Below are positions 32,364-43,214 of a stretch of DNA of 64,000 nucleotides, one piece after another. The position numbers and the translations under genes are program-made. Under the pieces are notes generated by a model that ran no database searches, was not told the origin of the DNA, and saw nothing but the letters and a program-made list of their open reading frames with translations. Position 1 is the first letter of the stretch, and every line of letters starts with the position of its first letter. This DNA comes from Xiphydria camelus (taxonomy: Eukaryota > Arthropoda > Insecta > Hymenoptera > Xiphydriidae), in NCBI GenBank assembly GCA_963678675.1, contig OY783197.1, positions 5,800,400-5,864,399 of the forward strand, read 5' to 3'.

Positions 32364-32526
32364 TAACCGGAGCGTATCGTTATAGACGCGTACAAGATTC
32401 GTCCTGCAGCGACGATTCCTATACGTCTAGAAGACTGTACACGCCCCGTGCATCGAATAGGAATCGTCGCTGTAGGACGAATCTTGTATGCGTCTATGAC
32501 GATACGCTCCGTGTGCAGACGGCCTT
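32364..32526. mobile_element. MITE copy 2 (left end missing)
   Basis: The same sequence as 31232-31401 from CGGAGCGTATCG onward with a few substitutions. The first ~13 bp are absent. The right end GTGTGCAGACGGCC is followed by TTA. Confidence 0.75.
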
Positions 32527-34337
32527 AGGCGTTGTGGCTGTTCGACGCGTTCTACTATGCCGCTCTGATCATTTCGAACTGCAGCACATTGCGACCAAAC
32601 GAGCATCGGCGGTCGTACACAAAACGATTTGGCAACCGCCGTCAATTACTTAACATTTCGAGTTTTATAAATAGAGAACGGCAGCCTGCCGTCGTTCGCC
32701 ACGTTGATCCACCTGCGACGAGCGCGCGCGTTCTAGGTTTGCCTCAGTTATGAAGCGACTCGTATACGCGATTCGAGGGCTGCAAACTTTTCTTGCATCG
32801 CTACACACACTTAGTATCGGGCGTTCGTGGATCCGCTCCGAAACTGGATGTGGCTTTACCGAACGCACGAACCAATAGCGTGTCAGTCGAGTCTCTCCAC
32901 TAGCCTCCGGGCGAGCTGTCAGGCGAGTCGTCAGCAGGGACACACAGCAGACTCGCTATTGGTCCGCTCCTTCGATAGACTCTACGCTCAGTTTCGCGGC
33001 GGATTCGCGAACACCTAATTATACATATGTATACATTCTTGATGTGTATTTATCAGCTGGTGTACGCTCGTCTCCTGCGTAAGTATCGGAGTCTGAAAAC
33101 CAGAACGAAAATCCGCCTTTTCGATATAACTGTCGACGAACTGACAACCACTCTATTTAATATATCTATCGCGCGCGTTAACCGAATAAGTTCTGTTCAT
33201 TGCAAGTTGAATGACAATGTGCGTTATCGTGTATCTATCACGTCGAGTACATACATCCAACGAACAAAAGGGCGAGTAGTTGGAGCGACGGATATCGACA
33301 TTTCGGGTCGCAGCAGAACTCCGTCGTTATCTATCGAGGTGCGGACAAGCCAGTCGTCGCAAGGAAATGAATTTTTGGTGGGCGTAGCAGGACGATGCGG
33401 ATCGAGCTATGGCTTGACTTTTCGCGTAAATCTATTAATTAAATAAATTGTCATTTGAGAAATTTTGCGGTGGAAATGTGCATTAGTTTAGATGGCTGAT
33501 TAATTACAGTCGTGTTATTGAATATTTTACGTTATGCAATCAAATTCGATTATAATTTATTAGATAAAAAATAGCATTTATATAATTTTGGTACTTAGAA
33601 TATGTATTGTAGCATATAGAACATAACATAAATTCAACGAGATTCCATTTCCCTCGACGGATATCTTTATCTCTTTCACAATGGAGGATACAGGTCAAAT
33701 TTTACACACGATAATTCAAGATAAATTAAGGTTCGTTTTTAGTACTGTTGGAAGTTGACAAAATTGACTCAAATTATCTCCGTCTCTGTTTACTTTTATC
33801 CGCTAAAATAAATTCTAATCGGTCCTATTCAATTATTTACGTGCCGCTACAGTGTGACTTTTTTCATTTAATAGTCTAAAAATGTATTATTTAATTTAGA
33901 AAATCGCAACCTATGAGCATAATTGCTAACGCAGTGTCAGTTAGATTTGATAGGATCCAATAATATAATTCAAGTAATTTAAATTTACTGTGTCCTCACA
34001 GCAAATTCGGACATGGTAGTGGCCCGTAAATTATTCCACTGAAAATCCAGAGTACGATGTATTTACAGTATCATATTCTATTTATTGAGTTACTACGAGT
34101 CGCGTGATACATATGGCATATTTTCGAATTTTTAATTTTTAGGAAGTGTTCAGGTTTATTCAAGGCAGTAGTCGTGGCTGCTCAATGAGAGTTCGATGTT
34201 TATTGGATGACATTAAATATTAATTAATGAGGATTGAATACTGATTAAGCGATTTTCATCTCATGAATAGGTATACCCTGATTAACTATCACCATGAGCT
34301 ATTTTTAAACCCCCACAATTGAAAAACGCCTCTTAAG
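32527..34337. other. No gene recognised
   Basis: 32530-33010 is fairly CpG-rich. A 139-codon + frame at 33027-33446 shows no recognisable domain, signal peptide or splice context. From 33450 the DNA is AT-rich with nothing I can support. Confidence 0.4.
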
Positions 34338-36586
34338 GTGCCTGTCTACATGTTTTCTCGTACCTTTAGGGTGGCAGCAGTGCCTCGGATATACGCCCTA
34401 ATAAAATAAAACCTGTAATTTAAACGATATCTCCATTTCCGAACATGTTTATATCCTCGAACTCTTTTTCATCAATTATAAACGACCACTTACACACCAT
34501 AATGCAGCATTTCTTGTAATTAAACGGTCAGAAAATTCATTATTCAATGCCAAAAATCGCGAGGAAGTTGACAAGCAAATTGACAGCCGCAATACTTTTA
34601 CAAATATTAGATTTCATGAGTATTTACGCTAAAATCGGGCTGCATTAAGTTCCGCGGGCCACCCTCGGCGATGCAGAAAATTTCACCTCACTTTATTTAT
34701 ATCCTTTTATTACGACAATGTTCTCGTACTGTCAGGTGTATCTCTTGAAAAACGTCTGCTTTTAAAACTGCTTAGTAGGAACATTTTTCATGTGAGGTCA
34801 TCGAGTTGCTGCATGTATGATTGCCAAATGTTATTGAGTGAACAGGGATCTTTTTTTATTCAATGAGTAATGCAGGGTGTTCTGCTCAGGATAGTTATGG
34901 CAAGTGTGGCCTAATTTGCCTATTCTTATTCCGCCGATCAATAATAGATTGACGGCATAAGTATTGACTGACACTAATGAGACCTGGTGCGCGTCTGGTT
35001 TCATCGAAGGAGAGGCTAACTGGTGCATCAGCACATACGCCCCATTGTTGGAAGCGCGCTTGCAACAGTTTCTCGGTCGGCAAGTTGATAGAGATTCTAA
35101 GCAAGCGTACACCTGTGCTAGTCCCCCGTCAGCAGCCATTGGCCTGTCAAGACGTGCCGAAATTTGCGGAGTACGCTTTGTGTGAGTACCATACCTCCCT
35201 ATCTTCCGGTGGGGTATTGTTAGATGTTCGACTGTCTCTCTAGATAAGGATGCTGCGATTCTCTGCTGCAAATGAGAGTCACAGATCACAAACAGCATGC
35301 CATAATCAATGCTTTCACTGCCAGTTCGAGTCCGTCCCAATTCTAGGTGTTCCCCGCAGACGACGTTCGTTCACAGAGACGTTTTCCACGGTACGCTGTG
35401 ATGTTAGGAGAAGCTTCATCCAGGCCCGAGGACCAGTCCTGCACGTTCGAGGTTTCCCAGCATCTTCATGTCACTCAGACAGTTAATACCAGGGCGTTTG
35501 CCTATCCGACACTGGTTGGAGATCACATTCCCCTGCCCCTGTTCGGTACTCATTAGTTAAGTCATGGTTGTGTTAACTACCGCTCCGGGCTATCGATATC
35601 AGCTCGGGGACCGGTCAATGTTCAGCTAGATCTCCAGTACACCTAAGACACCAATTTTGTAGCGGGCTATGGGGTCCATATATATTCGACACCGGTTAGG
35701 TCGACCGATCTGCTTTGCTCAGATTTACCAATTTTGGGTTTCACGCTCTCTTGTTTGGTGAACAATCGGGGTTTGTGTCATTGAGTCTCGACGCTCTTGG
35801 ATGTTGAAATAGAATTCGCCATCCTGATCTCTTTTAGAGCATCTGAGTTCCTTCGTTCGATGGGGCCTTATTCTTCTGACCCTCTTGCCTCAGTTGTTGA
35901 GTCCGGATCTGGTGTATTACCACTTCGGGACCCTCGCACCATCCGATAGTCATTGTATCAGAGAAGGTCGTCTATTGACCGGAGTCGATACCAGATAATC
36001 GATCGGCATTCAGGTGTCCGGAATTGCTGGTGAGAGACGCCCACCTTTTTAACCTTCCGAATTTGGTTCAGGACCCATGTTTCGGTTAGCATGTTCCCGT
36101 TGTCTTTTTCACTCGTTAGTGTAAAGGAAAACTCCTTACGGGCTGTGCCGGTTATTTAGCCGTAGCCTCCAGCAGTTATGGTCGCGCGCCTATCGCTCTT
36201 ACCCTATTAACCTCAGCAGCAGAGCTGTTGAAGCTTTCAATGGTATAACTGGAGCAACTGGTGCTCGACAAGCGGGAGCAGCGCACCGTTCAGTTGCGTT
36301 TCCTCGATCAGCCCGGACCGCGCCTCGTCATGCAATGGGCATTCATGAAGGACGGTGCGTCGACATATCGGGTACTCCACATTCGCACAGACTGCTGGGG
36401 ACCAACCCCTTCTGATACAACCAGATATTGAAGTCCCCGTGGCCACTCACGAACTGCGTAGCATAATGACTCATTTCCATCCATGTGGCTCTTAGACGGC
36501 GCTTTACATCTCCGAGGAACGAATATGTTGTTCGGCCCATTCTTAAAGTAGTACTATCGCCCGACTCACCACCTAATAGGGGCACC

Positions 36587-36604
36587 GGGGGGGGGGGGGG
36601 GGGG
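36587..36604. repeat. 18-bp poly-G run
   Basis: An uninterrupted G tract inside the LINE relic, next to a junction with unrelated AT-rich DNA. It could be an insertion boundary or an assembly artefact. Confidence 0.7.
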
Positions 36605-38493
36605 TATAAGAAAATGTTCATTTCGGTAGGAAAAAGTTTCTAAAATTTGCTCATTGAAGCTTCGTTTGAATGTTTTTCGTAACCCTTTACGGAACAAAAA
36701 CAGAAATAAATTTTGTACCAAAAATATTTCATATTTTTTTCATGCACCACAACCGAACAGATTCGTACAGCCCTGTCTCAATACATTCCCGTTTCGTATA
36801 TACGGATTCAGGCACACTAGTATCGTAAGGTCCGCATCGAAAACGTGGCAACACCGCTTCAACTGTATACTGATAAGGTTGTTGTGTTTGGTTATGTGTT
36901 GCTACTGAATACGTCACGCGCTGTTGCCACATTCTCTCCGCTCAGTTTTCCCCCTCCTACTTGATTGATAGTGTCATTACATTATATTTTTTTATTGAAT
37001 AACTAAACGGTGGATCTTGCCTATTTTATATATATTTTTGTATGAATATAGAACTATGTGTCTGAATTTTTTAAATAAATCGGTGGATGTTTTAGCTCCA
37101 AATGTGAAAAATACTCCAAAGAGCATGCCCATTTACGTGAGGTTAGAAGGGAGACATGCACATCTATAAAATTTAATATCTTTCTTTTCCGACGGTAGAT
37201 CGTTTTTTTCTTTCGCTAACAAAAATGTTTTATTTTGTTGAGGTCTACGTCTGAAAAAAATTTCAGAATTTCCGTAGATGAATCGATATCGTGATAATAA
37301 TACCTTAAGACGTCCCATCTGGTTTGCCAGATGTTCAGCAGCTCATTTTATATCCCTATCCGAGCAGCCGTTTTGGTAGACGAACCTGCCCTTTCTTCGT
37401 TCAATAGGTTATCATGGGTGAACATGAAGTTACTAATGGTAAAGTTTTTGCTCCTTCGAATTTTGTATTGGAGCGCTTGTTCCAGTATGGCCAAGTCAAT
37501 TGATAATGCTCCCGCAATTACCGTAAGTGCATCCGTGGATACTGTCCGGTACGCCTTTATAATTCCTATGAGGACTCACCTCTGAGTCGATGGAATCAGC
37601 CTCCGAGTCTTTCAATTTAGCAGGTCCGCCCAGGCCGCTGCAGCGTGGGTGACAATCGGGACGAAAAATTTGTAAGGCTCTTGGGCCAAGCCCCTATCCT
37701 ACTCTTGCCACTTTTGCTATGCCACCAATCAAGTTGGAGTATCTGCCAGAGATCCTCTCCACATGCGGAGCAATCGACATTCGCGTTCCAAAGTGAACAC
37801 CCTGGAACTTGACGAATCGCTTAAGCTTTATTGACTGCCCATAAAGCTTTATTGTTGGCGGTCTTCTTTCATCAAGGATGCCGTTCGCTTGCAGTATCTC
37901 AGTCTTTTCCACCGAGATTCACAGCTTTTAATTTTCGCACCTTTCAGTCACCTTATCGGCGACCTCTTGGCCTTTGCGTTCGATTTCTTCTCTTGCATTA
38001 CCGGTGACTAAGACGAGGAGATCATTAGCGTATGCTATCGGCTCGTAGCCACTATCCGCGAGCAGGCGCAGGATCTCGTCAAAGCTCGGCCCCAGAACGA
38101 ATCCTTGTGGGCATCCAGGATTCTTGTGATCTTCTTGCCGGCTTTGGTGCACTTGAAGTGTAGCCAAGCCTCTTTGCGTTCGAAACAGCTCTCCCTCAAT
38201 ACATATAGGTTTCTTGGGTAGTTCCGCCTCTTTAGGAAGGTCAGAACCGCTAGCTACCATACGTTGTTGACTCCAGCCACATCGAAGGCGATCGCTAGGA
38301 TGTACTTCTGATTGCTCTCAGATACTAGGCCTCTGAACGTCATTAGAGCATTCTCCGCCAAGAGCGTACGGGTCTGAATATGTATTGCCTGTCAGAGCAG
38401 TACTCCGGGTCGTTCAACAGTGGGCCATGTATTTTTAAGATAAGTCTCTCCAGCACCTTTCCCATATTACATAGAGGAGACATGTGGGTATAT

Positions 38494-39660
38494 GGGGCAA
38501 AATTCGTCAAGTGGCCCACCAAAAAATTTGATTTGATTTAAAAATAACTGCATTAAATGTCACCTGTAGCATTTTTTCCGTACTTTTTAATAAAAATATT
38601 TGCGAGATTCTGAAAAATTTTCTTGTCTCGGAAAACTTGGAAAATTTCATACTTTTCCAGTTTTCTCGAAAATCATATTTTTAATATTTTTTTACTTACA
38701 CTTAAAGAAAAGTGTATTCTCTCCCATTTAATTTGATATATACATCATGATGGGCAAAGAGCAGTTTAATGGAAATTTCATCAGTCAAAGGCTGGCTTGA
38801 CTCATGCGCCGAGCGTGCGTACACATTGTTCAACTGCTTGATGCTTCGTTGCGAGTGATATGTAATGTTATAGGTAGTTTCTGTTGATAAAAACATATTT
38901 TGTTTGGTGCGATGACTAGAACAAATTATTTTTATTCAGATAAACAACAATATTGATGTTAAAAAATTATAACGGAGTTACAATCGTACATTGTCAGTTT
39001 GGAAATTTTACTAACATGTATACAATACATCAATATTGTTGTTTATTTGAATAAAAATAATTTGTTCTAGTCATCGCACCAAACAAAATGCGTTTCTATC
39101 AACAGGAACTACCTATAACATTACATATCACTCGCAACGAAGCATCAAGCAGTTGAACAATGCGTACGCACGCTCGGCGCATGAGTCAAGCCAGCCTTTG
39201 ACTGATGAAATTTCCATTAAACTGCTCTTTGCCCATCATGATGTATATATCAAATTAAATGGGAGAGAATAAACTTTTTTTTAAGTGTAAGTAAAAAAAT
39301 ATTAAAAATATGGTTTTCGAGGAAACTGGAAAAGTATGAAATTTTCCAAGTTTTCCGAGACAAGAAAATTTTTCAGAATCTCTCAAATATTTTTATTAAA
39401 AAGCACGGAAAAAATTCTACAGGTGACACTTAATCGAGTTATTTTTAAATCAAATATATTACAACTAATAATAATTTAACGGAGAAAGACGTGCAAAAGA
39501 AACGTGAAAATTTGAGCCCCTGTATTTGGCTACACGTCGTTGGGACCTTCCACTATTTGGCATTTCAAATGTGGTCCATTAGTACGACAGGTACACAAAG
39601 TTTCATCAAAATCGGCAGGATGAAAATTTTTGGGTGGGCCACTTGACGAATTTTGCCCCA
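38494..39660. mobile_element. Foldback element inside the LINE RT domain
   Basis: GGGGCAAAATTCGTCAAGTG at the left is the inverse of CACTTGACGAATTTTGCCCC at the right. ~480-bp arms (38494-38975 and 39020-39480) are nearly identical. TATA flanks both sides; removing the element with one TATA leaves the RT frame continuous (AKSY then ..GKVLERL). Confidence 0.85.
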
Positions 39661-41059
39661 TATATGACTTAGCGCTAGTCTGATGCTTACTAGGGTCTTT
39701 AAAGACGGTCACAATGACTCCTTTTTTCCACCTTCCAGGAAAGGCTCCCCATTTCCGGCACCCATTATAGAGCTTCAGTACTACTGAGCTCATTATGCTC
39801 CACGCCTGCTGGATTACGACCACCTCTATTATATCCATCCCGGGGCACTTCCACTTTTTAAGGCGAGAGATTACCTCGGCCACTTCCTCTTTGAGGAAAT
39901 CCGAGGCCCACGGTCGTATTTTCTCGTTGCTTTTTGGACTTCGGAATCATCCTGGGTGGAATCGTCCGGTATGAGTGCATTCAACAGGGTGTTCGCAGAC
40001 TCTCACCAGCCACTTGTATAGTATAGCCCTATCCGATGCTAATGGAACTCAGTGAACGTTCGACTCTGAGTTTTCGTGTAGCTATCCTGTAGACAAGGCT
40101 CCAGGGTTCTGTGTTGCCGTGCTTGGAGACGAATTGTCTCCAGCTAGACAGCGTTGAATTTCGGATGGCAATTTTATAAGCCCGCCAATCAGTGAGGTAT
40201 CGGACTCTCTTGATCGCACGCATATGTACTTTTCGTTCGGCCTGGTACTGCCTTCTTCGGCATATATATTGTGCTTGCGGTTAGTCAGGGCCCTTGCCCA
40301 TCGGGCTATTGGCTTATGTCGCCATCCTTTGACTTGCACTGATGGCTTGCATGCCACCGCGTCTTCGATACGGGCCGCGAGTCTTTCGATGTCATTGGCG
40401 TATGCAACCTCATGTCATTCGAGATCCTTACATAACTTCTCGAGAACCTTTTCGAATTTTGGCCAGTTAGCCTTGCTCGTAAGGAACCATGGTTTTATGG
40501 GGCGCTCCAGTTCATCGTATTTGTCCGCCAGGACAACTTCTGGATCTGTGATCGCTCGAGGTCTAGTTCCCGTGGACTTTCCACGATTTCACCGCCGAGA
40601 CCGCGTCTCCTGTTATCAGCGTAATGTCTATGTTAGACTCGCATCTGTTACTGGCGTACGTGGGCGGGCTTCCTGCCTCGTTGGCTACTATCATGTCGTA
40701 CTGCATGATTAGACGTTCAAACTCTTCATCTCTTTCATCTAGGCGGTCACTTCCCCACATGGGAGACCTGGCGTTGGCGTCGACAGCAACGAGTATATTG
40801 GAGCCTTTTAGGCCATTCAAAATCTTCCCCAGATGGTCTAGGTAAGGAGTGATTTCATTGGAGTACTGGCAGAATTGGCTTACGAGGTAGGATTCCCTGA
40901 ATTCTATCACCACCTGTACAACGACGCAATGCGGGTTACAAAGATGCCCGACCTTTAGCACGGTGCAAGTCCTGTCTCTGATGGCTATGGCAACCATGGA
41001 CTGCTGTCCAGCAGCCCCATCAGTAACTATCATCATCACATCTCTGAACCCCGTCACGG

Positions 41060-42195
41060 TTCCCCGGGTGTTATAGGGTTTTTGCGTAAGGTGGACACTA
41101 ATGTGTTTTTCTCACATCGTCTTTCGGACTTCGTCGATCACCTGTATGGATCTCTGTATGTTTAGTTGCATTATTCTCAGTGGCCGGCTCAGTAGTGAAG
41201 CCTTTTTCGAGTTAGTGGCCAATTCAGGGAGTATTTCTCCTCATTTGTCAGCTACTGATTCGGGTTAGCACCGGCCCGCGCATAGCTCTTGAGTCCCTCG
41301 TCATTATCTAACAGTGACTTAGGCTCGCCGCCTACCGCTTACGGCGCCGTGACATGAGTCACTCCGCACGGCAATTGCGCAGGAAGGCGCGTTCAACATT
41401 CTCACGCCTTCACTGGGTACCATCAGGTGAAGCAGGATTAATGTCTCCCCTTGTACAGTTACAGTTATCTCCTGTTAGTGTAAGGGAAAAATTTCTTTCG
41501 GGGTAGCCTTTACACCGTTAGTTCACCCCACCAATCGGCGCGAGCTATCCGGTGGGCATTACGAGGAGGTGGGGCAGACTTGATTTCTGTCAAAGTCTTC
41601 CACCCTTGTAACCGAATAACTATGACTCGTCACTACCGCGTGTGATTTCCATATGAGATTGATGGCAGGTCGACGCGCATTGCTTCGTGAATTGCTTCGC
41701 GCGTTGCTTTGGCGCGACTAGGCCACCAAAGTCTCGAACGTGAACTGGGGGCCTCAAAGGGCCCCCATATGGTAGTGCGACTAATCATCCAACCGCCTCC
41801 TAGCAACCCCCTGCCAAGCGACGATCCATTGAGACGTCAGATCATGATTCAACGCCAAGTACGCCATCAGTAGAACCCGGAGTCAAGTCTCCTGCGGTGG
41901 GGCTAGTCCAAAAGAAACTCGCTAGAGCCAAGACCTGAAGTCCTCCAACGTTGTACAAGCCTAATGCCGAATCACAACTCGTCCGAAAGCGAGTCCGAGG
42001 CGTTCAACAGACTCGCTGGCACTTGAGGCACCTTTTTGTTGATCAGGAACGAGAATCTCATATGGAATCCCTTGAGGTCATCCACTGGACCCACTTGAGG
42101 CCTCAGTACCTGTGTAGCGGATTCACACAGATATACATAAGTATTTGCTACGATTTATTCTCTTTCTTAAAAGAGTCACAGTTACTCTCGCCAGT
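41060..42195. other. Putative 5' part of LINE relic; no gene
   Basis: No domain found. A motif GTTAGTGTAAGGGAAAA at 41475 is echoed near 36115 on the other side of the LINE, which may mean related untranslated sequences. Confidence 0.35.
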
Positions 42196-42998
42196 ATTGA
42201 TTGACAGTCAAAACCTGGTTGTCAGTCAATACTTAAGCCGTCAATCCATCATTGGTCGACGGGACAAGGCCAAGCCCGCCATGACTATCCTGAGCGGAAC
42301 ACCCCGTATATATGCAGCAACCCTATGGCATTACGTGATAAGTGTTCACACTAAACAGTTTTGAAAGCAGGTGTTTCTCAGGAGATACACCTGAGAGTAC
42401 GGGATCTCTTTGTCAAATGATAACTCGCAATAAAGAAATATAAACACTGTGAAGTAAATTTTCCCGCATGCCCGAGGGTAGTCCGCAAAATGCAAAGCAG
42501 TCCGATTTTAACGTAAGTATTCAAAGAACCTAATATTCTTAAAAGTATCGCGGCTGTCAATTTACATGTCAACTCTTTCGCGATTTTCACCATTGAATAT
42601 TACGTTTTCTAACCATTTATTTACAAGAAACGCTGCATTAAGATTTGTAAATTGATGGTCGTCTAGAATCGATGAAAAATAGTTTGAGTGTAAAAAAATG
42701 TTCGGAAATGGAGAAATCCTTTAAATTTTATAAGTTTTATTTTATTAGGACGTATGTCCAAGACACTGGTACTACTCTAAAAGTATGAGAAAACCTGGAT
42801 ACAGGCACTCTAAAAAAGTCTGATTGCGATGTATGAACTGATTTTTTTTTTTTACTAAAGTAATGCCTTTTTTATTACCGCATATTATTAGACAATGGTT
42901 TGTAACTTCGAGGATAAATTTTTTCTGAAGAAAATTTCTTAATTTACGAAAATTCTAATTAGCTTTAGAGTAATTAGTCCTCTAACTTTCATTTTCAG

Positions 42999-43214
42999 GT
43001 GTCATAAATCGTGGAGATTCCTTTCGAAGAAAAAGGTCGCGGTCGAACTCCTTGGCTCCCGCCGATCAGGAGAAGGAAGAGAAGCCCGAATCGCCTCCCA
43101 AGCCGATTCTGTCTTACACTGTAGCTATGTTAGGTGCCCGAGGAGTCGGAAAAACGGCCCTGATTAGTCAGTTCATGACGAGTGAGTGCATAAACGCTTA
43201 CGACAGGCAGAGAG
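42999..43214 (+). CDS. RGK exon with P-loop
   Basis: Acceptor ATTTTCAG ends at 42998 and donor AGAG^GTAAGT is at 43215. Starts in phase with two bases of a split codon and ends with one base (G of Asp). Contains the Ser/Arg stretch and GARGVGKTA. Confidence 0.93.

Larger units (their letters stand above)
36237..41057 (-). pseudogene. R1-clade non-LTR retrotransposon relic
   Basis: Read on the - strand: an endonuclease piece (40563-41057) with VAVDANARSPMWGSDRLDER and VANEAGSPPTY..NRCESNIDIT; a linker (40029-40357); the start of the RT (39700-39883) with LKKWKCPGMDII and WKKGVIVTVFKDPSK; RT resumes at 38470 with GKVLERLILKIHGPLL, then GCPQGFVLGPSFDEIL and EPIAYANDLLVLV; then 37694-37912 with PPTIKLYGQSIKLKRFVKF; then STDALTVIAGA near 37550; and the C-terminal zinc-knuckle piece (36237-36600) with QFVSGHGDFN..L, CECG and HECPLHDEARS. 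The order and motifs are those of R1-type elements. The catalytic YADD reads YAND. Frameshifts, stops and two insertions (about 36605-37320 and 38494-39660) show it is dead. Confidence 0.8.
34338..42808. repeat. 8.5-kb structure with ~0.6-kb diverged inverted arms
   Basis: 34338-34981 and 42196-42808 are inverted copies. Shared blocks in order inward are GTGCCTGT, GTTTTCTC.TAC, CCTAATAAAATAAAAC, CTCCATTTCCGAACAT, TAATGCAGC, GACAGCCGC, AAATCG, GTGTATCTC, CAGGATAGT.ATGGC and AGTATTGACTGAC. The arms are more diverged than those of other repeats in the window. The interior is dominated by an antisense R1-type LINE relic. The outer flanks (CTCTTAAG / CTCTAAAA) could be a decayed 8-bp duplication. 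Confidence 0.75.

Noticed and set aside
33027..33446. 139-codon + strand frame
   Set aside because: No domain, no similar motif I know, no splice or promoter context. A chance frame in moderately CpG-rich DNA cannot be excluded.
34831..35340. 169-codon - strand frame
   Set aside because: Its end lies in the 8.5-kb structure's inverted arm and the rest shows no recognisable motif; likely part of decayed untranslated LINE or arm sequence.
40224..40712. 162-codon + strand frame
   Set aside because: It is the antisense of the R1 endonuclease and linker region, which has the recognisable motifs.
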